NCBI GenBank assembly: GCA_024404025.1
Contig: JAKSQP010000010.1
Location: forward strand, 1 to 64,000
Direction: 5' to 3'
Source of the DNA: Clostridia bacterium
GTDB taxonomy: Bacteria > Bacillota > Clostridia > Oscillospirales > Acutalibacteraceae
Length of the DNA: 64,000 nucleotides
A program made the translations under genes and the position numbers. The notes beneath the pieces are model-generated. The model saw only the letters and a list, made by a program, of their open reading frames with translations. It was not told the DNA's origin and made no database searches. Below, piece by piece: positions 45,557 to 54,919 of this stretch; position 1 is the first letter of the stretch; each line of letters starts with the position of its first letter.

Positions 45557-46888
45557 TTATTCCATTGTAAGAACGGCGGTCAGAGGCTTTGAAAGCTCAT
45601 AATATGAATTGACCGCAACAATTTTGACCCTGAATTCCTTGCCCGGATCAATATTCAGCTCGCCGAGATTGACCGTGAACTGCTCCGGCACACCGTGGAG
45701 ATAATAATCCGAAAGATATGTCTTTGCAAGAACGGGGAAGCCGAGGCTGTCGGTGACGGTTATTTTATAATCATGAACAGCAAGCTTATCCGATGCTCTG
45801 TCAAAGGTGAGAAGCGCTTCGCCGTTTTCATTCTTTGAGCAGGTAACCTGAGCTCCGCTTTCAAAAACCGGAGCATCGTCATAAGCGAGTCTGTTTTTAT
45901 ATGTATATGCGTAGCACGAGGGATCATTGACATTTTCGATGTAATATGAAAGGAAAAAGCTGTCTGTCTGAAGGTCATAGGCTTTGATCGCAACGCTTCC
46001 GTCTCTGTCTGCTTCAACTATGCAGAATTCGGCAGCGGTATCGTATTTATCGGGATGCCTTCCCCATATAAGATCCTGTTCAAGCTCAAATCTGTTCATT
46101 GCACCGACTCCGACCGAAGTGTAGCTGCCCTGCCATATCGAACGGGGGTCTTCAAGCGGGAAATGGGAATGGCCTGAAAAATTAACAACTCTGTTGTGGC
46201 CGTTCCAGACCGAAGCGAGCCATGGTGAGCCCCATATCGTGCTTCCGTAAACCGTTCCGGTGTTGTGTGCGTGCTGGAACGAAAAAACGGGAAGAACCGG
46301 TGAATCGGCTTCAGCCTTTGCGAGCTCCTGTTTTGCCCACGAAAGCATTTCGGGCGGATAAAACTGAATTGCTCCGGGATTGCAGCTCGGCACTCCGATA
46401 AAATGGAAGCCGTTGATGACCTTGTGCTGTTTGCCCACATCAACGCCGAATTCGGATTTGAAGCGTTCAATAACATCCTCGCCGCTCTTAAGGTCGTGAT
46501 TTCCGAGAACAACGAGAGTTTCGGCTCTGCTGCCTATCTTTTCAAAAAAGGCTTTTACAAACGGCGCCATTTCGCCGCTTTTGCCGAATTCCGTAAAATC
46601 TCCGCAGCAGGCGAAAAGGTCAACGCCGTCTTCTCCGTAAATCGAGAAGCAGGTGTCAATCATTTTTTCAACGCCGTCAGTCGGAACATAGGATTCTTTT
46701 TCAACCGCATGGTTATCCGTAAAAACAACGAATCTGACCGCAGGTTCAAAATCTTCCGGAATTTCGGGCATCGTTTCCGTATAGGGGGAAGCCCAGGTGG
46801 TAAGCACGGATGAAACCGCAAAAATCAGCGAATAAATAAGGCCGAATATCGCTCTGAAGCTTGTCGGGAACGCTGTTGAAAACAACAT
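45557..46888 (-). CDS. Exported metallophosphoesterase
   Basis: A 443-aa calcineurin-like phosphoesterase with an N-terminal signal/anchor (about residues 12-34). Motifs in order are FVVFTDNH, ACCGDFTEFG, VVLGNHDL, FSFQHAHN and NFSGHSHF, giving a full two-metal site. A C-terminal beta domain of about 120 residues follows. It diverges from the phosphopantetheinyl transferase gene, which is itself followed by another phosphoesterase, so two such enzymes flank it. The substrate is unknown. Confidence 0.88.
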   Translation of the reverse strand: MLFSTAFPTSFRAIFGLIYSLIFAVSSVLTTWASPYTETMPEIPEDFEPAVRFVVFTDNHAVEKESYVPTDGVEKMIDTCFSIYGEDGVDLFACCGDFTEFGKSGEMAPFVKAFFEKIGSRAETLVVLGNHDLKSGEDVIERFKSEFGVDVGKQHKVINGFHFIGVPSCNPGAIQFYPPEMLSWAKQELAKAEADSPVLPVFSFQHAHNTGTVYGSTIWGSPWLASVWNGHNRVVNFSGHSHFPLEDPRSIWQGSYTSVGVGAMNRFELEQDLIWGRHPDKYDTAAEFCIVEADRDGSVAIKAYDLQTDSFFLSYYIENVNDPSCYAYTYKNRLAYDDAPVFESGAQVTCSKNENGEALLTFDRASDKLAVHDYKITVTDSLGFPVLAKTYLSDYYLHGVPEQFTVNLGELNIDPGKEFRVKIVAVNSYYELSKPLTAVLTME

Positions 46889-46919
46889 ATTTTTTCTCCT
46901 TCCGTATGTTTATATTCCG

Positions 46920-46948
46920 ATTATACACGCCCGGGATTTATTTGTCCA
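46920..46948 (-). promoter_or_regulatory. Promoter of the phosphoesterase gene at 45557
   Basis: On the minus strand TGGACA (46943-46948), 17-nt spacer, TATAAT (46920-46925). Confidence 0.75.
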
Positions 46949-46987
46949 TATTTTTTTCCGTTTATACTTTTTTTTGCCGAAAAAATA

Positions 46988-46996
46988 TGGTATATT
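46988..46996 (+). promoter_or_regulatory. Extended -10 promoter of the phosphopantetheinyl transferase gene
   Basis: TGG-TATATT with no firm -35, about 30 bases before the TTG start. Confidence 0.55.
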
Positions 46997-47026
46997 GATA
47001 GTGTTATCCTAAAAGGCGGTGATGCA

Positions 47027-47698
47027 TTGAAACCGGGAATCAGAATATATTTTGCGGATACAGAGACTTTGAAAAATGAAGCTGTTTACGGAAAGCTTTA
47101 TAATTCTCTTCCGGAAGAAAGAAAAAAGAAAGCAGACCGTTTCCGCTTTGAAAAAGACAGATTTCTTTCAGTCGGAGCCGGAGCGCTGCTTCTGAAAGCA
47201 CTTTCGGACGCAGGCATTGATGATGCGGAATTTGCAGAGGGAGAAAAGCAGAAGCCGTTTATCAAAAATCATCCTGAAATATTTTTCAATCTCTCCCATT
47301 CCGAAGAAAAAATAATGTGCGTTGTTTCTGACCGTGAGGTCGGCTGCGACATTGAGAAAATCAAAAAAAACACAAATGACATAGCCGGAAGATATTTTGC
47401 CGTGGAAGAAAAAAATGCAATTGATTCAGCCGAAAGAAAAGATGAAATGTTTTTCAGAATATGGACTCTTAAAGAGAGCTACATCAAGGCTATCGGGCTC
47501 GGTCTTTCACTTTCTCTCAAGGATTTTTCGATCATCACCGGCGATGAAATTTCGGCAGTTTGCGGCGGCATAAAAACCGGTTATTCGTTTTTTGAATTCA
47601 GAGATATCGGCGGCTACTGCTGTTCCTGCTGTGTTAAAGGAGATCAGAAAGATCTGCCGATGAAAATTGAGTTTATTGATTTAAGCGGAGGTAATTAA
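47027..47698 (+). CDS. Sfp-type 4'-phosphopantetheinyl transferase
   Basis: Attaches phosphopantetheine from CoA to a Ser of carrier proteins. The 223-aa protein has the Sfp layout (two similar halves) with NLSHSEEKIMCVVSD, VGCDIE (Asp108, Glu110) and RIWTLKESYIKAIGLGL (Trp146, Lys149, Glu150, Lys154), so catalysis should be intact. Start is TTG at 47027 after AGGCGGTGAT, the same ribosome site as mreB. Sfp-type enzymes usually serve secondary metabolism; the four-gene carrier-protein operon at 53.4-58.2 kb is a likely client. It is coupled to the phosphoesterase one base downstream. Confidence 0.9.
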   Translation: MKPGIRIYFADTETLKNEAVYGKLYNSLPEERKKKADRFRFEKDRFLSVGAGALLLKALSDAGIDDAEFAEGEKQKPFIKNHPEIFFNLSHSEEKIMCVVSDREVGCDIEKIKKNTNDIAGRYFAVEEKNAIDSAERKDEMFFRIWTLKESYIKAIGLGLSLSLKDFSIITGDEISAVCGGIKTGYSFFEFRDIGGYCCSCCVKGDQKDLPMKIEFIDLSGGN

Positions 47699-47699
47699 A

Positions 47700-48836
47700 A
47701 TGAATACTTTTATGAGTTTCCTTGTTATGATTTTTACGGTTGTCAATTCCGTTATCGGCATACCCTCAACGGGTCTGATATTTGATATTGACACACCGGC
47801 GGCAGTCTTTGAAAGCGGAGACGATATGTATACCGTCATCTGGACCACAACAAAAAAAGGCTCCGGATACATAACCTATTCATACGCCGGCAAGGATTAT
47901 ACCGTCACCGACCAGGTAAGCGGAAATATCCGCACGGATGACACCATCCATTCGGTCAGAGTTCCGAAAGCCCATCTTGACCGCAACACCTATACATATC
48001 ATTCGGAGAGCGTTCCTTTTAAATTCGGTTACTTTGCTTTCAAGGGCAAAACCGTTTCCTCCGAGCCTGTTGAATTCGGCGGATATTCGGATGGAGAAAC
48101 CGTCAGATTCCTCGTGCTTTCGGATATTCACGCAGAGATGGGCCCCGTTCTTGAAGCGGTTTCGCATTTCAGCGAAAAGCCGTCAATGATAATCCTTAAC
48201 GGCGATATCGTTTCTTCAATGGAATTCAAATCGAACTTTGTAAAAATCCTCTCCTATGCCGCAGAGCTTACCGGCGGAAAGATTCCGGCTGCTTACATCA
48301 GAGGCAACCACGAACCGAGAGGAGAATTTGCCGCAAACACAGCTCAATATTTCAAAACTTCAACCGGCGGACTTTACTACACTTTCAATTACGGCCCCGT
48401 ATGGGCAATCGCCGGAGACAGCGGCGAAGACAAGGAAGACAGCCACAAGGAATACAGCGGACTTGTTGATTTTACTCAATATATCGCAGACGAAACAAAA
48501 TGGCTCAATGCTCTTGAGCCGGACACGGCAGAAGGAAACCTTTATCGTCTTTGCTTCGTTCATCAGCCCTATCTTGATTTTTACGGCAATGACTGGATTT
48601 CTCCCCTTTCGGATAAAGGCATTCAGGCGGTAATATCGGGCCACACTCATTCACTCGTGCTTGACTATAAAGAAGGCTCCGCACCCTTCCACCGCATCAT
48701 TGACGGCGGAAAGAGCGAGGAATTCGGATATATCGCAACTATGCTCACATTTGAGGGAGAAAATATGAATCTCAGATCCGTCCGGGCAGACGGAACAACG
48801 GCAGGCGAAAAAGCCTATGAGATGAATCTCAAATAA
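47700..48836 (+). CDS. Exported metallophosphoesterase with N-terminal beta domain
   Basis: The 378-aa protein has a signal segment (about residues 1-20), a beta-sandwich like that of purple acid phosphatases (to about 130), and a calcineurin-like catalytic domain: VLSDIHAEMG, LNGDIVSS, IRGNHEP, FVHQPYL and VISGHTHS. All metal ligands are present. It is cotranscribed with the phosphopantetheinyl transferase. Target unknown. Confidence 0.87.
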   Translation: MNTFMSFLVMIFTVVNSVIGIPSTGLIFDIDTPAAVFESGDDMYTVIWTTTKKGSGYITYSYAGKDYTVTDQVSGNIRTDDTIHSVRVPKAHLDRNTYTYHSESVPFKFGYFAFKGKTVSSEPVEFGGYSDGETVRFLVLSDIHAEMGPVLEAVSHFSEKPSMIILNGDIVSSMEFKSNFVKILSYAAELTGGKIPAAYIRGNHEPRGEFAANTAQYFKTSTGGLYYTFNYGPVWAIAGDSGEDKEDSHKEYSGLVDFTQYIADETKWLNALEPDTAEGNLYRLCFVHQPYLDFYGNDWISPLSDKGIQAVISGHTHSLVLDYKEGSAPFHRIIDGGKSEEFGYIATMLTFEGENMNLRSVRADGTTAGEKAYEMNLK

Positions 48837-48845
48837 AGCGAAAAA

Positions 48846-48879
48846 AGACACAGCACCGATTGATGCTGTGTCATTCTTT
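48846..48879. terminator. Bidirectional terminator
   Basis: Stem GACACAGCA / TGCTGTGTC with A-run and T-rich tail between convergent genes. Confidence 0.85.
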
Positions 48880-49368
48880 TTATCTTATTATGCGGCTGAT
48901 TTCCGCTTTCCACTTTTCCGACAGTTTTTCAACGCTCTGCGCCGCATTTGCGGGCGAGGTCGAGGGCAGGCAAACGGCGCTGATCCCCGTTTTCGGCAGG
49001 ATATATTTATTATAGTATTTTTCAGCCGTTTTTCCGTTGACGAAAATCGCCTTTATCTTTGCGGAATTCAGAATGATGCCGATGTCATTAGCTGCGGCAT
49101 TTTTTATTGAGCTGTCTGCGCTTGCGCTGATTTCGCATTCCGCAATAACATCCCAGAGAGCAATGTGATTTTTCAGCAGAAAATCTTTCTTTTCTTCAAC
49201 TGTCTGCGGCACTTTGCAGCCGAAAACGGAAGCGGTCACCTTCCAGAATCTGTTCTGCTTATGTCCGTAGAAAAAGCCGTATTCCCTTGATTTTACCGAC
49301 GGAAAGCTGCCGAGAATCAGAATTTCGCTGTTTTCGTCAAAAACGGGGTCAATGTTATGGATCACCAT
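48880..49368 (-). CDS. DNA-deoxyinosine glycosylase (uracil-DNA glycosylase superfamily)
   Basis: A small base-excision repair glycosylase (162 aa) resembling family 6 hypoxanthine-DNA glycosylases. The motif LGSFPSVKSREYGFFYGHKQNRFW near the start, ALWDVIAECE and the C-terminal VCLPSTSPAN match the family. It overlaps the end of the upstream glutaminase-like gene by seven bases, which gives coupled translation but no evident shared pathway. Confidence 0.88.
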   Translation of the reverse strand: MVIHNIDPVFDENSEILILGSFPSVKSREYGFFYGHKQNRFWKVTASVFGCKVPQTVEEKKDFLLKNHIALWDVIAECEISASADSSIKNAAANDIGIILNSAKIKAIFVNGKTAEKYYNKYILPKTGISAVCLPSTSPANAAQSVEKLSEKWKAEISRIIR

Positions 49369-51263
49369 TTGAAATCGTTTTCAAGAAGCTTGATGAAAAG
49401 TCCGCCCTGAACCGTTCTGTTCTGGAATCCGACCTTATCGGCGGTAACGGTATCATACCAGTCCGTCATGGGAACTCTCGTCTTCATTTTGTTATAGGCA
49501 TCCCAGAGAGGCGCAATGAATTTTTCAAAATCTCTCTTTGACGGAGCAAGGCAGGCTGTCCACACAAGCCAGTCCGATTTGGTATATGTTCTGCGGTTAT
49601 CGAGAGGCATACCGAATTTGTTGATTCTTGTAAGATTTGAAGCGAATTCCGAAGCATAAAGCTCATCCTCAAACAGACCCGTTCCCCAAAATTTATCCCA
49701 TATCATATTGTATTTCATGCTGAATGTGCCTTCACGGTCAAACGCAAGGCGGTAGCTTCCGTCTCCGTTGGAGGCTCTTCGCTTCCAGCTCTTTGCCATT
49801 TTCTTTGCAATTTCAAAATATTCGGCGGCTTTTTCGGTTTCGCCCTTCATCGAAAGAATCTTCGAGAAGCCGGCTATGCCCATTATCGCCTTTATCGAAA
49901 GGTTGCAGTTATGGGCAAGATGACCTGCAAAATCATCCGTGCAGAGCTGATTTCTCGGGTCTTTTCCGTATTTAATAAGATATTTCACCCAGCTTTCAAG
50001 GTGGTTCATATATTTATCCGCAAATTCGGTGTTTCCTTCACGAATGCAGATATTCGCAACAAGCACGAGCATATTTCCGCTCTCTTCAACCGGCATCTGC
50101 GATTTAAGCTTATATCTTGTCTTTCTTCCCCTTTTAAGTCCGTATCTCTGGCGGTCAATAAGAGGATACTGACCTGCATCGTGAGGAGCAAAATCATAAA
50201 CCCAGTCTTCGCTTTCCGCAAAATCAAAAACGGGGCGAAGCATTCCCTTAAGAAGCTCCGTATTGAGAAGCAGGAACATCGGGGCGGAAGGATAGGTAAC
50301 ATCAACCGTTGCGGCGCAGCCGTTTGAGAAGCATTCCTTTGAGATGAAAACGACCTCGCCGTTTTCTTTAACAGCAATCTTATGAGCATTCATGACCTGC
50401 CTGTAAGCAAGAGAAAGCAGCTCGGCATATTTTCTGCCGCCGGCTTTTTCGGCTTTTGCAAAAAGCTCTGCGGAATATTTTTCGCATCTGTCAAAAATCT
50501 CTTCGCTTTCCTTTTCGGCTTCCGCCATTGCTTCAAGAATCGAAATGCCCTTTGTGTGCCAATATGCTTTCAGCTTCTTTCCGAAATAGCCAATTGAATA
50601 AATATCGTCATAAGCAAAAAGAACGGTTGATTTTTTTCCCTTTTCGAGCGCAAATTCAGCCTTGACAAAGGTCATTTCATCCGCTTCACAAACGGAATAT
50701 TCAGCCTTTTCGGGAGCAGAAAGATAGAAATATCCCCATTCCGTGCGCAGATCATCGCCGCTTCTTGTGAGCATTTTCTGGCTCTTTGTGCCGATTGAAA
50801 CCGCTTTGAGCCCGTTGGGAAGAGCGTGGATACCGGTTTCCGTTTTGTCATCGCCCTTTTTGTTCATACAGATTTCTTCGCTGACCGAAACGCCGATCCT
50901 GACCTCGTGCTTTCCGTCCGCCTCATAAGAAACGGTCATGTAGGAAACCGGCCTTGAAGCATAATAAAGGTCCTCTGCGAAAACTGGAGTGAAAAAACAT
51001 ATATTGAGCTTTATAAGCTCGTTTTCAAATGTGTATGCGGTTGAAAATGCGTTTATATCAACATTTGTCTGCCTGATAAGCTCTTCTTTGCCTTTGCCCA
51101 TGAATCTGAAAGGCTTTCCGTCAACATAAACGATTCCGTCCATGGTGTTGGAGCTGCCCGTCCAATGGGCCGTAACGGATTTATTGAGACTGTTTGAGGT
51201 TGACCATACCGAAAAATACGGATCAACTGTAATAAGCGGATATGCAGGCGCTCTTAATTTCAT
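49362..51263 (-). CDS. Glutaminase-A-like protein (DUF4965/DUF5127 family)
   Basis: The 633-aa protein opens with APAYPLITVDPYFSVWS, followed by the DUF5127 beta-rich region, DUF4965 and an alpha/alpha-barrel-like C-terminal part (FAGHLAHNCNLSIKAIMGIAGFSKI, DWLVWTACLAPS). Fungal members are secreted glutaminases, but many bacterial relatives are intracellular, lack a signal peptide as here, and probably act on glycans. The ATG has GGAGG upstream and a very strong promoter. Confidence 0.82.
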   Translation of the reverse strand: MKLRAPAYPLITVDPYFSVWSTSNSLNKSVTAHWTGSSNTMDGIVYVDGKPFRFMGKGKEELIRQTNVDINAFSTAYTFENELIKLNICFFTPVFAEDLYYASRPVSYMTVSYEADGKHEVRIGVSVSEEICMNKKGDDKTETGIHALPNGLKAVSIGTKSQKMLTRSGDDLRTEWGYFYLSAPEKAEYSVCEADEMTFVKAEFALEKGKKSTVLFAYDDIYSIGYFGKKLKAYWHTKGISILEAMAEAEKESEEIFDRCEKYSAELFAKAEKAGGRKYAELLSLAYRQVMNAHKIAVKENGEVVFISKECFSNGCAATVDVTYPSAPMFLLLNTELLKGMLRPVFDFAESEDWVYDFAPHDAGQYPLIDRQRYGLKRGRKTRYKLKSQMPVEESGNMLVLVANICIREGNTEFADKYMNHLESWVKYLIKYGKDPRNQLCTDDFAGHLAHNCNLSIKAIMGIAGFSKILSMKGETEKAAEYFEIAKKMAKSWKRRASNGDGSYRLAFDREGTFSMKYNMIWDKFWGTGLFEDELYASEFASNLTRINKFGMPLDNRRTYTKSDWLVWTACLAPSKRDFEKFIAPLWDAYNKMKTRVPMTDWYDTVTADKVGFQNRTVQGGLFIKLLENDFKW

Positions 51264-51293
51264 AATATTTCCTCCGATAGAATTGGTAAAACA

Positions 51294-51321
51294 ATTATAT
51301 CATTTATACTGATTCTGTCAA
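51294..51321 (-). promoter_or_regulatory. Strong promoter of the glutaminase-like gene
   Basis: On the minus strand TTGACA (51316-51321), 16-nt spacer ending TGA, TATAAT (51294-51299). Confidence 0.85.
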
Positions 51322-51367
51322 TCGGCTGAAATAATTTTATAAATTCATTTCATTTATGAAATTTCTA

Positions 51368-51376
51368 TGTTATAAT
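51368..51376 (+). promoter_or_regulatory. Extended -10 promoter of the GH28-like gene
   Basis: TGT-TATAAT, about 30 bases before the ATG, divergent from the glutaminase-like promoter. Confidence 0.55.
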
Positions 51377-51404
51377 TCTGTCACAAAATAAAAGGATTGA
51401 TTAT

Positions 51405-53036
51405 ATGAAAAAATCATTTTCGCTTTTCATTGCCGCAGCTCTGATTTTCTGCATCTTTTCAACCGTTTCTTATGCGGGATCCGAAAAATTCGAGTCTCTT
51501 TCATTCCCCGAAGAAGCAATTTCCCCGTTCACGGATGATCTTTTTAAAACCGTTTCATCCGGCGATGATTACATTTCAAATTGCGGTCACAACAGAACCG
51601 GCACATTCATTTCTCCTTATTGGCTTTGCTCGGTCAACGGAAAAGCGGTCGATGTTTATGCGTCGCTTACTTATGATGAGGAAATCGGAGGCGGGGTGCT
51701 TCATTCCTATTCCTGCATTTGGATCGAAAGCGGAGCAAAGCCCGAAATAACTCTCGAATCGCTTGAAAATCCCGGAAATGCGGTCATTCTTCCTCAGAAA
51801 GATTATTCGAATTTCAGAATATCCGGAAACAGAATTTCATTTTCAGTCAACAATTTCGGCTCATTTACCTGCCTTATCAACGATGACGATATGCGTTTTG
51901 CATTCACTCTTTTTGTCAGGGAATATACCGACGAAGAAGCGGAAATTGAGGCTCTTAAAAAGGAATACGGCGAAAGCAGAGTTGCCGTTTATGAAAAAAG
52001 ATATTATGAAACCGATGTTATGATCGCCGATGATTATGATGCGGTTTATTTTCGCAGAGGCTCATATTTCTGCGCAAAGCATATTTATGACCTGCGCAGC
52101 GATGAGGAAGCCGCCGCAATCCCGCAGACAAGAGAATTCATCCTTCTTTACGGCAGAAACAACATAAAAATCAAAGGATACGGAACTCTTGATTTCACAA
52201 AGCTTGACCGCAAAGAACGCTCTCCGATGTTCATTTCAAACTGCACGGAATGCTCGGTTGAGGGGCTGTGTTTTCTCAATTCGGGCGGCTGGACTTTAAC
52301 GGCATACGCCTGCGAAAATCTCGATATTTCAGATATAACACAGTTTTCCTATCGCACGAACAGCGACGGGATAAACATCTGCGGATGCAATAATGTCAAT
52401 GTTTCCGATTCATTTATAAGAAACGGTGATGACAGCTTTTCGGTCAAAACGACCAACATACATTACGAGGCCCACGATATTGCTTTTGATAACTGCATCG
52501 GCTGGAGCACCAAAGCAAGATGCTTCGGAATAACCGGCGAAGTTGAAAGAGATATTTACAACATCATTTTCAGAAATTCTTATGTTTTCAATCGCAATGC
52601 GACCTGGGATAATGACCGTGTTTCTTCTCTCGCAATAAGCGTTGAATGCGGAAAAGGGCAGATAAGCAATGTTCTTTTTGAAAATATTGATATAAGATCC
52701 GACAAAGGCAGAGCCTTCAACTGCATCATTTACGGAAAAGATGTTGAAAACTGCAATATAAAAGATATAAAGCTGAAAAACATCCGCTTTACCTGCGGCG
52801 AAAAGCCGAAAATTTCAACAAGGCTCAATGCAACATTTCTTCAGAAAATCTGCTTTGTTCTGAACAGAATTTTGAAGATATTCGGCATTGAAAGCAATAA
52901 AATTACGGCATACTGCGGCGGCAATCACATTGATATTTTGTTTGAAAATGTTATTGCAGGCGGAACCGGTCTTACGCAAAAGAATCATTCAAGGTTTATC
53001 GAAACCGAAGGCTTCGCCGATATTGTTTTCTGCTGA
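51405..53036 (+). CDS. Secreted GH28/GH49-like right-handed beta-helix hydrolase
   Basis: The 543-aa protein has a signal peptide (about residues 1-25), an N-terminal beta-sandwich (to about 200) and a right-handed parallel beta-helix. The helix carries YGRNNIKIKGYGTLDF, NSDGINICGCNNVNVSD and IRNGDDSFSVKT, which match the NxD and DD catalytic signatures of polygalacturonase and dextranase families. The N-terminal sandwich plus helix looks more like GH49-type dextranases than plain GH28. Substrate (pectin or dextran-like glucan) is not settled. AAAGGA precedes the ATG. Confidence 0.82.
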   Translation: MKKSFSLFIAAALIFCIFSTVSYAGSEKFESLSFPEEAISPFTDDLFKTVSSGDDYISNCGHNRTGTFISPYWLCSVNGKAVDVYASLTYDEEIGGGVLHSYSCIWIESGAKPEITLESLENPGNAVILPQKDYSNFRISGNRISFSVNNFGSFTCLINDDDMRFAFTLFVREYTDEEAEIEALKKEYGESRVAVYEKRYYETDVMIADDYDAVYFRRGSYFCAKHIYDLRSDEEAAAIPQTREFILLYGRNNIKIKGYGTLDFTKLDRKERSPMFISNCTECSVEGLCFLNSGGWTLTAYACENLDISDITQFSYRTNSDGINICGCNNVNVSDSFIRNGDDSFSVKTTNIHYEAHDIAFDNCIGWSTKARCFGITGEVERDIYNIIFRNSYVFNRNATWDNDRVSSLAISVECGKGQISNVLFENIDIRSDKGRAFNCIIYGKDVENCNIKDIKLKNIRFTCGEKPKISTRLNATFLQKICFVLNRILKIFGIESNKITAYCGGNHIDILFENVIAGGTGLTQKNHSRFIETEGFADIVFC

Positions 53037-53374
53037 TGTATTCCGGTTATGCTTGTTCAATAATTTTTATTATAAATATTATTATGCAAAACACGGCTTT
53101 TGTCTGAAAAAAACACAATTTTCAGACAAACATAGATAAAAGTCTGTATCAATCCCCAATTTATAGTGTTAGAATCCTAACGGTATTGTTATATGCGATG
53201 ATTAATTTTGCCCAAATTTTTATACAATCATTTAACATTGTCTGAATTTGTTTAATTTTCTAAACAATAAGTCGATTTTGTCTATTGATGAAACTTTTTT
53301 CTTTGATATACTTTCGGTATGCTGAAATCTTTTGAAGATGCAGTCAAATATCAGGCAAAAGAAAGGTTAAAAAA
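53037..53374 (+). promoter_or_regulatory. AT-rich leader with repeated TTGTCTGAA motifs
   Basis: This 338-bp gap has no gene. It has a perfect inverted repeat TTTGTCTGAAAA / TTTTCAGACAAA (53099-53110 and 53119-53130, 8-nt spacer), a third TTGTCTGAA at 53238-53246, a looser TTTTGTCTATT at 53276-53286, and an inverted repeat TTGTTTA / TAAACAA (53248-53254 and 53261-53267). A promoter lies at 53285-53312. The repeats may bind a regulator of the operon; the first hairpin may also end the upstream transcript, but lacks a T-run. Confidence 0.55.
53285..53312 (+). promoter_or_regulatory. Promoter of the adenylation/carrier-protein operon
   Basis: TTGATG (53285-53290), 16-nt spacer ending TGA, TATACT (53307-53312), about 60 bases before the ATG. 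Confidence 0.65.
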
Positions 53375-54919
53375 ATGAGAGAGATCACCGTTCCTTCAGT
53401 AAGAGAATTAATTGACTGCGCTGTTGAAAAATACGGCAAAAAAACATTTATTGAATATTTTGAAAACAACGTTATAGTTAAGAAAAGCTTCAAAAAAATC
53501 AGAGAAGACAGCCTCGCAGTCTGCCGTTATCTCAGAGCGATTTCAAAAGATCATCTTCACATTGCTCTCTGCGGAAGTACATCATACGAATATCTTGTTT
53601 TTGCAACGGCGAGCCTTATCAGCGGATGCGTTCTGGTTCCGTTTGCTCCCGACATTTCCGCTTCCGAGGCCTCAAATCTTTTTAAAAGAGCCGATATAGA
53701 TCTTATCGTTCATGACGCAATGCTGGAGGATAAGGTTGACGAAATCATCAACAATACCGGGATTTATCTTTCCCCCGTTAATATGACGAACAAATCGACC
53801 TTCAACAAAATTCTGTCTGATTATTCCGAAAGCTCCGAATATGCTTCTCTTTCCGATTATGAAGTTGATATGGACGAGCTTGCGCTCATCATTTTCACAT
53901 CCGGCACAACGGGCATAAAGAAAGGCGTTATGCACTCAACAAGAACCTTTGTTGCCAACACAATGTGCGCAGACTATGTTCCTTACACAACCGAAAAGGA
54001 TACTCTTCTCTCCGTTCTTCCGATGTATCATGTTTTCTGCTTCTCGGGCGACTATATCAAAAACATCAGAGACGGTGTAACGGTTGCTCTTAACGGCAAT
54101 ATGAGAGATTTAACAAGAAATCTTCTCGTTTTCCAGCCAACCGCAATGAGAGTTGTTCCCATGATTGCCCAGACTCTTCTGCGGGCGATCAAATCTCTCC
54201 ACGCCAAAAATCCCTCGCTCACTCCGAGGCAGGCTGCCGAAGCTGTTTACGGCAAGAACATCAAATGGCTCATCAGCGGCGGTGCATATCTTCCTCCGGA
54301 GCTTTGCGTTGAATATGAAAACTACGGCATCTATCTCCGCCAGGGCTACGGTATGTCCGAAGCCGGCTGCCGTATCACCATTCCCGACACTATCTGCTCC
54401 CTCGATTCGGTCGGCAGAGTTATTGATATATGCGATGTCAGAATCAAGGGCGGCGAAATTCAGGTCAAAACACCCTCTGCGATGCTCGGATATTATAAAA
54501 TGCCCGAAGAAACAAAAGAAATGTTTACCGAAGACGGCTGGCTGCGCACGGGCGACATAGGCGTTCTTGCCGAAAACGATGAACTTTTTATCACCGGCAG
54601 ACTTAAGAATCTTATTATTCTTTCAAGCGGCGAAAATGTTTCTCCGGAAGCAATCGAAAAAAAATTCAACGATATTGAAAGCATCAGCGAAGTGCTGGTT
54701 TATGCCGAAAAGAATATGATAGTTGCCGATATTTATCCCAACTATTCATATTTTGAAGATAATAAAATCGAAAATCCCGAAGAGGTAATCATCTCCATCG
54801 TTAAAGAATTCAACAAGACATCAAAAGCTTCTCACACAATCGCCAAAGTCAATGTATTGAAAACTCCGCTTGAAAGAACGGGAAGCGGTAAAATAAAAAG
54901 AAAGGTCAATTCATTATGA
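53375..54919 (+). CDS. AMP-forming adenylating enzyme (acyl/aminoacyl ligase), operon gene 1
   Basis: An ANL-superfamily enzyme (514 aa) that adenylates a carboxylic acid and passes it to a thiol. Core motifs are ALIIFTSGTTGIKKG (residues 170-184), RQGYGMSEAG, WLRTGDIG, ITGRLKNLI and the catalytic Lys506 in GSGKIKRK. No carrier or condensation domain is fused. The substrate pocket cannot be decoded by eye. GAAAGG precedes the ATG; its stop overlaps the next gene by four bases (ATGA). It starts a four-gene operon. Confidence 0.88.
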   Translation: MREITVPSVRELIDCAVEKYGKKTFIEYFENNVIVKKSFKKIREDSLAVCRYLRAISKDHLHIALCGSTSYEYLVFATASLISGCVLVPFAPDISASEASNLFKRADIDLIVHDAMLEDKVDEIINNTGIYLSPVNMTNKSTFNKILSDYSESSEYASLSDYEVDMDELALIIFTSGTTGIKKGVMHSTRTFVANTMCADYVPYTTEKDTLLSVLPMYHVFCFSGDYIKNIRDGVTVALNGNMRDLTRNLLVFQPTAMRVVPMIAQTLLRAIKSLHAKNPSLTPRQAAEAVYGKNIKWLISGGAYLPPELCVEYENYGIYLRQGYGMSEAGCRITIPDTICSLDSVGRVIDICDVRIKGGEIQVKTPSAMLGYYKMPEETKEMFTEDGWLRTGDIGVLAENDELFITGRLKNLIILSSGENVSPEAIEKKFNDIESISEVLVYAEKNMIVADIYPNYSYFEDNKIENPEEVIISIVKEFNKTSKASHTIAKVNVLKTPLERTGSGKIKRKVNSL

